Source of the DNA: Chara braunii
Taxonomy: Eukaryota > Streptophyta > Charophyceae > Charales > Characeae
DNA length: 20,096 nt
Direction: 5' to 3'
Assembly (NCBI GenBank): GCA_003427395.1
Contig: BFEA01000054.1
Span: 1,144,113 to 1,164,208, forward strand
Position 1 is the first letter of the stretch. Each line of letters begins with the position of its first letter. A program made the position numbers and the translations under genes. Shown in pieces: positions 9,547 through 18,947 of this stretch. Below the pieces are notes generated by a model that was not told where the DNA came from, did no database searches, and saw nothing but the letters and a program-made list of their open reading frames with translations.

Positions 9547-9586
9547 ACAAGGTGCTCTCACGCGAGTCTGAGAGCAGCCTCCTTGT
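9547..9586. other. Two-segment hairpin
   Basis: ACAAGG-T-GCTCTC (9547-9559) pairs with GAGAGC-AGCCT-CCTTGT (9570-9586) as two perfect 6 bp helices separated by an internal loop. The stretch from here to 10032 shows no gene; it has one N at 9845 and an ATTGATTGATTGA run near 9832. Confidence 0.6.
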
Positions 9587-10032
9587 ATCTGAGCGACTTA
9601 AACTTTCTATTCCTGCCTTTCTTCTTCTAAGTCTAGTCATGATCTGAGAGGAAGGCGGCAGGCAGGATTGCAACCCGTAATCCGCGCCAAGGCCTCTATG
9701 GGAGGTTGCCCCACTGATTGCGGGAGCTCTGTCGAAACTCAGGATGAGTTCTGGAGGCAGGGAACTGACAGGTAACCTTTGCTTTCCCTTACAAACTCAG
9801 TATAACCCCTACCTATACACCTCCCTATGTATTGATTGATTGAGNTGTATGCAACACTTAATTTGACATTTGGATTGACTTTCAGGATACAAATCAGACC
9901 AACTAAAGGAATGCAGGTATAACGGCAGTTTCAGTTTCTTTGATTGCTTGAAAGCAGATTGTCACAAGGGGTTGCATCAGGGGGAAGGTTGAAAGGGAGG
10001 CGGTTTTGCTTGCGCTTGAGTGAGTCTTATAG

Positions 10033-10850
10033 AGTCAGACATTGTTTCTAAGATGAATGGACTGACTGCTGTGTTTTGTTCTATTTTTTGAAGAACCAAG
10101 CATTGCTTCTAAGATGAATGGCTTGGTTGTTGTGTTTCATTAATTATGCCAGACATTGTTTCTAAGATGAATGGTCTGGCTACTTATTTTTGAGGGGTAT
10201 TGTTTGCTTGACTTTTGAGGGCCAGACATTGTTTCTAAGATGAATGGTCTGGTCGCTGTTTACTTGGGTGGTTTTTGAACAGTCTCTGGGTCAGACCCAG
10301 GGTACTCTGTTTTTTTGTGTGCTGGAAAAGTGAGAGTTGAGCATTGTTTTTAAGACGAATGACTCATCTCTCCTTGGTTGTTTTATTCTGAGGGAGGATT
10401 CAGTGCCAAAGGACTAGACATTGTTTCTAAGATAAATGGTCTAAGTCTGAGGCCTCAGGACCATAATGAGAACAAAGGAATAAAATTCTCTATAGTGTTG
10501 TATATATTTATATGAGAACAAGGCTAGCCAGACATTGTTTCTAAGATGAATGGTCTGACTATAGCCTTATCACAAGAGAAGAGAGTATAACTAAGAGTTA
10601 TCACTGAAGGTAACTTGGACAGGCCGAGCATGTTTCTGAGACGAATGGCTCAACCCTACGCTCACTTGCGAAGATTAAGTTCAAAGAGATATATATAACT
10701 TGGCTATTTAAACATTTCAGGACGGCTAAGCATTATTTCTAAGACGAATGACTTAGTGTTACGCCCAAGGAAGAGAGAAATAGTTGTGCAACCTGTTCGT
10801 GTATAACTAAGGCAAAACGTTGGCATTGTTTCTAAGACAAATGACCAAAC
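10033..10850 (+). repeat. Array of ten hairpins with constant loop and covarying stems
   Basis: Ten units share CATT-12 nt loop-AATG, loop consensus GTTTCTAAGAYG, then one unpaired G or A before the outer 3' arm. Units lie at 10033-10067, 10094-10128, 10148-10180, 10220-10253, 10334-10370, 10412-10447, 10520-10568, 10622-10655, 10725-10757 and 10818-10850, spaced 53-115 bp. Outer stems differ yet pair: AGTCAG/CTGACT, AACCAAG/CTTGGTT, GCCAGA/TCTGGC, TGAG/CTCA, AAGGCTA/TAGCCTT with a further inner helix, CTAAG/CTTAG, TTGG/CCAA. Unit 8 is weakest (two mismatches, one base missing from CATT) and unit 1 has an A-A mismatch. Spacers show no obvious conservation. Between units 4 and 5 is another hairpin, CTGGGTC-A-GACCCAG (10286-10300) within AACAG/CTGTT. 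The pattern argues for an RNA-level role, perhaps as protein-binding sites; the function is unknown. Confidence 0.9.
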
Positions 10851-11079
10851 TCAATGCCCTATGTAAGCAGGGTATAAAGCGTTAAATCATTGAAGGACTA
10901 TGAACTATTGTTTGTTCAGGCATACTTTGGGATGGTGAGAGTACTTACCTTTGTGGTTTTGGCCTGCATGTGACTGAGTGAGGGTACTACTTGGTCTAAG
11001 TTTCAGTTTGATAGGTAGTTGCTTTAGTCGCTCGCCACGTGTTAGAGTCATAGGAGTTAGTTTCAATTCCTGCATTTTA

Positions 11080-11107
11080 TGATCTAAGTTTTTTTTTACT
11101 TAGATCA
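11080..11107. other. Perfect 10 bp hairpin with T8 loop
   Basis: TGATCTAAGT (11080-11089) and ACTTAGATCA (11098-11107) are perfectly complementary around eight T residues. It lies between the ten-hairpin array and the 122 bp repeats. Confidence 0.85.
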
Positions 11108-11165
11108 ATTCTCGCATTTTCCGAGATCTTTNGTTATACTTGGCTTTGTATAAATCTTGGTAAGN

Positions 11166-11460
11166 TACTTTCCCTACGGGAAACACTGCCGAAATTTCTG
11201 CAAATCCAAGGAGTGAGTCAAATTTATGACTTTTCAAAGTTCAACTTGTCTAAGGTTCGTATATGACTTAGTAAGAATCTGGAAAGTCTCATTTTCAAAA
11301 GGGAGTGCTGCCCAAATTTTTGCTAATTCAGGGAGTTAGACAAAATTGGACTTTGGACAGTCAAAGACTATTTTTGGTTTCATATTCGGGCTGATATAAA
11401 TTATAGAAAGACACTTTTCCTACGGGAAGCGCTGCCGAAATTTTCTTAGTTTAAANGAGG
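11166..11460. repeat. Three diverged ~122 bp tandem units
   Basis: The phrase TTTCCCTACGGGAAACACTG followed by CCGAAATTT recurs with changes so that its CTGCC lies at 11186, 11308 and 11432. Each copy is followed by a GGAGT(T/G)AG-like word and an AAATT tract. The middle copy has lost the CCTACGGG palindrome centre (CAAAAGGG). Each unit also carries a short CCCTACGGG-type inverted repeat. There is no coding potential. The local assembly contains N at 11132, 11165, 11456, 11482 and 11503. Confidence 0.75.
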
Positions 11461-12439
11461 TAGATTATATTTTGACAGGTGNCGATTTTGGCAATCCACC
11501 CTNAATAGGGGAGATTCTGCCATTAGTCTACCTTTGCTTTGGGCACTGGTTTAGAGGTAGGCTTAGACTTAATTGAGAGATAATTTTGAGTGGGAATGTG
11601 NTATGAAGGTTCATCCCCCATATGCTGATGATATAGCTTGGGCATTGGCGTGTCTTATGGTACATGCCTTTTTTGGATATTCGATTCAGGACTTGGACTA
11701 GTTTCAGTTCGATCCTACGAGGATCATCTTCTTTTATCACTGATAACAGGTTGGTCGTCGATTCGTCGGTTTGCGATTCAACTCCAATCCACTCTTGCCA
11801 CTCAACCTAAAGACTTTAGCCCTGCGGTTTGAATTTTTAGCCCTATGGTTTGAATTGTTTCATTATGTTTTCACCCGGACTTTATTGAATGACCATTTAA
11901 CAAAAGTACTGAGTATTTAATTTGGGGAGTTGCACAAGAGTGAGGTTTTGTATGGCTAAAGCAAGGGGTATAAGCGTAGAGAATGGTAGAGGTTGACCCC
12001 GTGTAGTGCGTTGACTTTTGTTGGATCTTTGATATGATTGCATGTATGTTTGTGGTTCGGACTCTGGATGTGGTTGCCTGCGACTACATACATATATGGT
12101 TGAGAGGAGTCCCACTGTGAGTGTGAGAGATGATCGTCCTATATAAATAAACCCTATATATATATATATTTACATGTGCCCTGGGTATGCGCGCGACTTA
12201 CTGTGATCGTGCGCAAGGGTTAGCCAGATTATGGATTGAGAGAAAAGGGAGACCCCTTTTTATCCTTTGCTTTTTGAAGAATTTTATAGTCGGACGTTGG
12301 TCCTGGGCCGAGATTCAAGGTCCTTGTCCAGGACATCCCAAGCCCTAGACTCTGCAGGGAAGGAATCTGCCCCCGTGCAGAGCCTATTTGCCTTGCCTAC
12401 CGAGACGCTCAGACCAAAGGCCGAATATCTCGCGGCGGC
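11461..12439. other. Non-coding interior, no gene seen
   Basis: Contains a (TA)n microsatellite at about 12155-12169 and one N at 11601. Open frames such as 12267-12458 (63 codons) have no recognisable motif and are not supported as genes. Confidence 0.6.
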
Positions 12440-12550
12440 TGCACGACTATTGCTTTAGCCGTGCAATGTCGTGAAGGATTAGACCCTCACGACACTTCGA
12501 GTCAGACACTTGAGTGTCATGAGCGGTACTCGGATCCACGAGGGACCGCT
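12440..12550 (+). other. Cluster of four consecutive hairpins
   Basis: In order: GCACG/CGTGC (12440-12465); GTCGTGA/TCACGAC with a 12 nt loop (12468-12493); GACACT-TG-AGTGTC (12505-12518); and AGCGGT/ACCGCT (12522-12550), which encloses a CTCG/CGAG helix. Four adjacent perfect stems in 110 bases suggest a folded RNA domain. I do not recognise it as a known RNA family. Confidence 0.6.
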
Positions 12551-13011
12551 TGATTATGGGCACTACATAGTACGTCATCATTGCGACAGTTTGCGTACGT
12601 TTGCATTGCGAGTCGATACGAGTTAGCCCTGTGTTCTCGCGGTTTTATACCAAGTCTTGCGCGCGACGCCTATGCGATTTCCGCGTCGGAAAGTTATGAG
12701 ATGGCTACTAAGGGACTAGGAGTGTTGTCACGTTGTTTGATGTGTGTGCGTGTGTGTTTTATTTTTGCGTTCGTAGAGTGGTGCGCGCGTGGTGTGTGGG
12801 ACGCGTCCTAGTCGACCGACGACGAGTCGCGCTTGGGACCTCAGCCCTCCAAGATGTCGGTTCGCGTGCGGGCTTGATAAGAGTATTACCGCGCGTGCCC
12901 CCTATGCTACAGCAAACGAGAAACGCCATCGGCTGGTCCACCTCTGCGATTGCAACTGATTAGCTTTCGTATTGTGGACTGGTAGCTCGGCGGGGATACG
13001 CCCACTGAAGG

Positions 13012-13082
13012 GAGGTGACAACTCCCGTAAGGTGGAGGTAGTTGTGCCTCGCGTAGGCCCTATCCTGTCGTAGGGGCTCGCG
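13012..13082 (+). other. Two adjacent long hairpins
   Basis: GAGGTGACAACT (13012-13023) pairs with AGTTGTGCCTC (13040-13050) with one bulge. CGCGTAGGCCCTA (13049-13061) pairs with TAGGGGCTCGCG (13071-13082) with small imperfections. The two share their boundary bases, so they may stack or compete. The surroundings (12551-13310) are GC-rich and show no gene; the short open frames there lack motifs. Confidence 0.6.
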
Positions 13083-13825
13083 AGAGGTATGACTGGCACA
13101 CTCGGCCGAAGCGGCCTAAGGAAGCTTCATTTGTGCGTTCGTGACGAGGTTGGTCCAACTCCTGCGTGACGCGGCCGAGAGAGTCCCGCGCTGCCACGTG
13201 CGGTGCCGGACCGATCCGCCCGACAGGTGGCGCCGTTGCCGGGGATAACGGTTGCCTACTGTTGTCCCTGGTGGAACGACATCCGGGTATTGGAAGTGAG
13301 AAAATAAGCAAGTAAGACGTCTTTGTTAGAATGTACGAGCGATTGGTTAATACTATGATTATCGGTGGAAGTTTTGCAAGACTAAGAAGTTCGAGCCTAG
13401 GTTTGATGGAGACTGATGATTCAGGCGAAAATTATCACGTCTGCTTCATTGATTGGCTTAGACGAAGAGGTTGGTTGCAAACAACAATGGGAAAGGCGTG
13501 AAGTGAGGGTTGGGTATGCGATTTGGTTTTTATTGATGCGGCCTGGTTCTGATTAATACGGTATAGGTGGCCTAGAGCGATAAATACTTTGATTATGTGC
13601 CCACGTACCTTAACTAATATGATGGTAATTGGAGTTGGTACCCCTTCTGATCCAATAGTTGGCAGGTTTTAGACGATGCTTTGCGCATCTGATGTGGTTA
13701 AGGTTAAGCATGACTATTGTGAGAGTTGACCCCATGAGGTACCCCTTTTTGACTACTATCTGAGTGGATGGAGGGTAAGGTTGAGTGAGATAGCATTCTT
13801 CTGCCAAGAGTTGAAAGTACAAATC

Positions 13826-13872
13826 CTCTCCTAAGTGTTAGGATAGGAGTCGTCTCGACACTCTAAGGAGAG
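13826..13872. other. Imperfect 13 bp hairpin
   Basis: CTCTCCTAAGTGT (13826-13838) pairs with ACACTCTAAGGAGAG (13858-13872) with a small bulge. The preceding stretch 13083-13825 has no gene, only small stems such as GATGC-TTTGC-GCATC. Confidence 0.6.
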
Positions 13873-15431
13873 ATGGGTTAAGGGAAGCTGAAAACTTTTA
13901 TGAGTATGAACTGAGGTGTTTGAGTCTGGGTTTTGAGTGGTTGACCAATTTATATAACAATGGAAGAGTGACAGAAAAGGGGCTAACAATTATGTCATCT
14001 CGTTTACTTTCGCAAGGAAGATGAGATGTAGAAAATGTTAGACCTCCGCTTGTACCTTTTCAGGTTCGGACCATGCACTTGAATCTATATGGAATTTGAA
14101 CTAAGAACTTGAGACTGTTTTTTTTCATGGGCTTTCTTTTGAGTTATATGTTAAAATTTATTCATATATGCTAGATCTTATTATGAATAAGCCTATTTTG
14201 TGTCTATCTATATGAGGTTATATGCTTAATGTCGTTTTGTTTGATGATCATCATTTTTTATGATATCCACATGGGCTATTTATTTGAAGTACTGGTTTGA
14301 ACTTATCAATCTGCAGGGATTTATATGAGTGTCTCAAGTCTAAATATCGATTTAAGACTGGCTGATGAGGTTATATGTTTGGATTGCTCTTCAAAGAGGG
14401 GTAGAGATATTGTACAGAATCCACGTCTGATGCGGATTCAAAGGTGAATGGAGTGACCGCTTCCTGGGATAAGAAATTGTCTCATGGAGTGGTCGATGTG
14501 TAAGGTCTGCCCTAAGGAAGGCGACAATCCAATGTTATTATTTCCCTGAAAGATAACCTTGAAGAAGTTATAGATTGTCTTGTAAGTAGCAGTGAGACCC
14601 ACGCCGGAACTATGTTTCTGTTCCATAGTAGGGTGATGTTGTTGTATCTCCTGTGATAAAATAACTACACTACTAATGAAAAGGAGGAAAGTGTTTGAGA
14701 CTTGTAAGACTTTGATCTATGAGGGAAGCAACTACTACGTGCCGCAGGAAAGTAGGGGGTGAATCCCTAACTTTCTTTGTGACAAGTGGGTTCACCAGCA
14801 CAGGACGAGATGGTACATCCCGAAGTGTGCATGGTGAGGTTGTTTACTTTGTCGGCAAAGGTCTGCAAGGAACAAGTGCTAGAATCGGAGGGAGCAGCAG
14901 TGAGGCTTAATCCTTGAGCGGGGTTCGAGGGTTTGAGATGTTATCCATTCTAAAAAGGGATTACACTGCCCCTCGCCAAATTATACTTCTGTCAAAGCTG
15001 GGGAGTAAAGTGCGATGCGTTGGTTGTTATTATGTCTGAGAATGTTGTTGGTTGGCAATTCCATCTGTTGTTATGGCCTATTCACTATATGGTATACCTG
15101 TTGATATAAGTTTATCCTTACGAGGTGATTGTATGCGTTTTTGGTAACAAACGAGTCCGAGTGCGATGTATTTGATTTTTATGAGTATTGTTGTTGTCAA
15201 CTACTAAAATGATATATCATTTTTTCATGAGATATTATTATTATAAAATATTTTTGATACCTGTGACTGAACGATTATTATAATATATTACCATAAGTTT
15301 CTCTAAATGGGATGGTCGCAGGCGCTGAAAGGGACAAATTTTAGTAAAAGGTGATTTAAGGTTAAACCCTTAGCAGTTGAGGTCGTAGAATGCGATTGTC
15401 AGCATGGTAACGGAAGGCGTATGCTGGACGT
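13873..15431. other. Non-coding interior, hairpins only
   Basis: No gene is supported. Stems are visible at 13996-14028 (CATCTC/GAGATG with inner CTT/AAG), about 14337-14359 (AGTCT/AGACT) and 14417-14439 (GAATCC/GGATTC). An AT-rich patch lies at about 15180-15300. Confidence 0.55.
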
Positions 15432-15651
15432 TTGTCTATGATAGGCAGAACCCAGACAAAGCTAAGGCAACTCAAGATGCCTTACGTTAGGGAAGACCCC
15501 AATATGACCTTGCCAGCTGAAAGGGGAGGCGGACTCGAGATGTCCTTGCCAAGACGGGTTAAAGAGGGGGAATATATTTCTTCTTGGTGGGGCGTGCAAA
15601 TGGATATGGGTATCTTCGCCTGGATCGAGTCTGGTTCGATGACAACCAAAA

Positions 15652-16113
15652 TTGCGCGATTGTGAGAGTGACCCTATACGCTCCGCCATCATTATGGTCC
15701 TACATAGGATTGAGTTGGCATTGGGGCATGAGAGTCTGCTTACGAGACCCTTGAGGGTAGCTGAAGCAGCTGCAGCAAAATGGGCGAGAGACAGGGTCCG
15801 TGAGGGAGAAGAGCAGGTGGAGACCCATGTAGAGGTTAAGCGTGCTGAAGAGTTTATACTTCCTTCAGCCCCGTTAAGAGTCACTCTGCCAGATTTACTC
15901 GTGGAGAAGTGTTTTGGGGGACATGCAAGGGTAGAAGCTATAGCAGAAGCCTCCTTGAGAGCGCGAGAATGGGGATGTGGGCGTTATACGTGTGAAATGA
16001 TTTATGATCTATACTTAGACTTAAGGTTCTTACCCCCTAGTCATGGGTTCAGAAATATGGTCGACGTGGTTGACGCTTATCCTAGATCCCATGACCCTGA
16101 CGAGAGAACTTAA
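15652..16113 (+). CDS. Hypothetical 153-codon open frame, possible coding remnant
   Basis: This is the longest plausible plus-strand frame in the 11.6 kb interior. The product is rich in Ala, Arg and Glu, with a helical-looking central part (RVAEAAAAKWARDRVREGEEQ) and a C-terminal stretch (YTCEMIYDLYLDLRFLPPSHGF) that looks protein-like. The same frame can be read upstream for about 30 codons without a start (VWFDDNQNCAIVRVTLYAPPSLW lies in another frame over 15620-15700), and a neighbouring frame 15432-15665 overlaps it, so an older frameshifted gene is possible. There is no zinc knuckle, protease, RT or integrase motif. I do not recognise it. It could be a host gene fragment captured by the element or chance. 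Confidence 0.3.
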   Translation: MRDCESDPIRSAIIMVLHRIELALGHESLLTRPLRVAEAAAAKWARDRVREGEEQVETHVEVKRAEEFILPSAPLRVTLPDLLVEKCFGGHARVEAIAEASLRAREWGCGRYTCEMIYDLYLDLRFLPPSHGFRNMVDVVDAYPRSHDPDERT

Positions 16114-17660
16114 GGTTAGGATGAAATTTGGGCAGCGGCAGGACGATAGGAAGTGTCCTCGTATTCTACTAAATGCTGCTCCCGTGGGCTCATCTATGAC
16201 CGTCTTACTATGTAGTACAAGAAATGAGGGTCAATGACGTTTGCATCAATGATTACTGTCTACCTATAACCAATGTTGAGAGTTGTCTTTGTAAATTGTA
16301 TATTGTTTAGTACCCCTGAAGGTAGAGCAGGGTGACTAAAATTTCGAATGTTGTTGTATGGACAACATAAACGGCGGTAAAGGGATAAGGTTAGGGAAAG
16401 TACAGTAGTGAAAGAAGGAAACTAGCCTTAACTACTAGACTTGAGAAGCTTTCAACTAGAAATTGACCTTAGATCATTCGGGTCACTTTTTAGTAAAGTC
16501 CAATTGTATATACGTGGACATAGAAATTAGGACAGTAGGTTAACTGATTGCGTGATCCTAACTCCTTGTTTTAGTCAGCGGGACCCTGACTATATACCGA
16601 GTAGTTAGAAGGTGTGTGTGCAAGTACTTAGAGTATTGTGTGTATATGTTGTATCATAAAGGGTTTCAGGTTGAATTGCAGAATCGCATCAGAAACTCTT
16701 ATGCCTACTCAAGGGTAGAATGGGTAGAGCGTGATTCAAATACGAGAGTGAGCTTCGTATGTGTACAGACTGCTGATGGAAAGATTTTGTTGAGCAAACG
16801 ATCCTAGAATACAGTCTTGAGTGCATTAAGAGGCCACATGAGAATGTGATCTTATTAGAGGTTTTGATTCACTTCTTGATCGTGGTGCTTCCCCAGGTTT
16901 TGTACATACGTATTTTTAGGTATATTGTCCTGAGTTGCAGGAATATATCCGTTTATATACTTGTATATATGAGAGAGAAACATGTATAGCAGTTGCATTC
17001 ATGACACTCACAAACTTTTGGTTGATTGAGGCCTAGTGTGTTTCGTTTTCGCCTCTGGATATTCTAGGAATGTCGTGAGCTTGCTTGGATTCCTCTGAGT
17101 CGAGGGATACAGTTGTTTTGTAATTGAGACCGTCTGAGTTTAACCCTGGTCAGGGTCAGGGAGATCATAGCATTTGTGTGATATCAGTGACAGTCTGAGT
17201 TGAGATTGTTCGACTCTGGGTGTATATATATAACTCAAGACTACCTTTTGCTATGATTCTTTGGGTAGGTTATCCTACCTCTGAGTGTATATTGAGTGAA
17301 AATTTATGAGACTATTCCTTGTATATGACGATCACTATCACGCTCACATGTGTGGTTTTATCCTGATGTGTGATGGTTATGTGTGAGAGATGTGTGAGAA
17401 ACATCTCATGTAACTTGTATTTTATGAATGTGAATGTAAGTGAACTGTCTACTCTTCGGTATACTCGTGCGGTCTGCCTTCAGGCGGATGATGGAGCCGG
17501 GTATAAAGAGAGAAAGAACAGTCTTTTTTTCGTGAAGAGATGTGAGAATCCTAATGGATTTACAAGTCATTGAGACTCTAATGCCTACCATGCTAGTTGT
17601 TGATTGCTTAAGTTGTGATGAGGACCCATAAGATGGTCTCTCAGTGATGTTTATTCCTTA
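16114..17660. other. Non-coding interior, hairpins only
   Basis: No gene is supported. Perfect hairpins are ATGTTGT/ACAACAT (16348-16368, 7 bp, 7 nt loop) and GAGATGT/ACATCTC (17387-17407, 7 bp, 7 nt loop). Two short open frames (16616-16807 and 17370-17573) have no recognised motif. Confidence 0.55.
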
Positions 17661-17847
17661 ATGAGACCCCCTCAGATTTTTGGAAAAAGGGGGATGTTTG
17701 GTTTTATGATGAGACCCCTCGTGATTTTTGGAAGAGGAGGTGTTTTGTTCTGTGATGAGACCCCTCGTGATTTTTGGAAGATGGGGTGTTTTGTTTTATG
17801 GTGAGATCCCCTTGGATTTTTGGAAAAAGGAATGATTTTGTATTGTG
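17661..17847 (+). repeat. Four tandem 47 bp units with central GATTTTTGGAA
   Basis: Units start at 17661, 17708, 17755 and 17801. Each reads ATGAGACCCC, a short variable piece, GATTTTTGGAA, a purine tract, then TGTTTTGTTTTATG or similar. The C-rich arm can pair with the purine tract: CCCCCT/AGGGGG in unit 1, CCTC/GAGG in unit 2, ACCCC/GGGGT in unit 3, CCTT/AAGG in unit 4. The pairing bases change between units, which weakly suggests conserved hairpins. A separate perfect hairpin ACTCACC-CTCAGA-GGTGAGT (17853-17872) follows directly. Confidence 0.8.
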
Positions 17848-17872
17848 GGAAGACTCACCCTCAGAGGTGAGT

Positions 17873-18947
17873 AAATTGATTTATGGCATGGCGAGTTGTT
17901 TGATGAGTGATAAAGTCTGACGAAAAAAACCACTTTTGCTTGAAATGTTTGAGAAAGTCGCAATGAGTGCAGGGCGAGAAATGTCTCAGGATGGGTGGCT
18001 GCTGGCTTTGATCAAGTCAGGGGTCACGACCTGGTGGACCTAGCGGTGATTTTATTTGTGAGCATGCGAAGGATGCCATGCCTATTATGGAAGGGCTGGT
18101 AAATGCCTTCAGACCCCTGCGTGATCTCGTAGTGGGTTTGCGATTCTGTTTTGTGACGCTCCATCTAACCACTTGTGCTAGTTCTGGGACACATTGAGGA
18201 ATGCCAAGCTAAACGGTAAAGGTTAGTACCTCTAGGGCGTAACCCCATTGGATGGCTGCTAGCCGGCGCAACCTGGTTGCGGCACCACGGGGGAAGAGTT
18301 GAAGGGGAGTTGCCCGCCCCAGTAAAATTACTCCGTGGGATAGTGATGATTGAGAATTTTGGGGGGGAATCCTGATTGAATGCTTATGAGGAGAAAACCT
18401 ATCGTTGCGTAACCAACGAGGGGTACTGCTGTTAAATAACAATGCGGTGGGCCGTAGTCTTGGCCCGATTAGCCAGGCTATGGTGGGCCAAGGTGGAGAC
18501 CTAACCTTTCTGTACTAGACTGCAGAAAGAGCTGAGTGAATATTAAGTGTATATATATACGTATGTGTATTTGATTGCGAGAGATTTTATGAGAAGGAAG
18601 GCGAGAGTGCCTTCAAAGGTTTCGATTAAGGCCCACGTCCCTAGTTTTTGCCAGGACTAGGGACACCGAACGAGAAGCCGAAGGTTGTCTGGGACCGGGG
18701 AGAGGACGATTGGGAAGGTCTTTGGAACATATGCTGTTAGTGTCCTAATTTCTGAGCGGTGAGAGGTCTAGGTTAGAAACCTGGCAGCATATAGTTGTGG
18801 AGGCATGGTTTGATGAGAGGCCTCTACCCTGTGTTTGTCGGCTAATCGGATTGGCTCCTTTTTCGTCAGCATTTGGAGTGTGGATGGATTTATAGCTTTC
18901 TGATTTGGCGAAGCGACGAGGACGTCGCTTAATATGGTTCGGTAAGC
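17873..18947. other. Non-coding interior up to the right repeat
   Basis: No gene is supported. Hairpins: CGCAAC-CTG-GTTGCG (18267-18281), GAAGGC-GAGAGT-GCCTTC (18597-18614), GTCCCTAG/CTAGGGAC (18637-18664, perfect 8 bp) and AAGCGAC-GAGGAC-GTCGCTT (18911-18930). The last lies 17 bp before the right repeat, where a polypurine tract would be expected in an ordinary LTR element; none is visible there. Confidence 0.6.

Noticed and set aside
10033-10850. CRISPR-like array
   Set aside because: Repeats are short, imperfect hairpins with unequal spacers (53-115 bp between units), in a clearly eukaryotic context, and the variation tracks base pairing rather than spacer acquisition.
12955-13020. tRNA-like segment (GGACTGGTAGCTCGGCGGG)
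   Set aside because: It resembles a D-arm by eye, but I find no matching acceptor stem, anticodon arm or T-arm at the right distances.
15462-15884. 140-codon minus-strand frame
   Set aside because: It overlaps the plus-strand frames over the same bases, has low-complexity Ser/Arg content and no motif. The plus-strand reading looks more protein-like.
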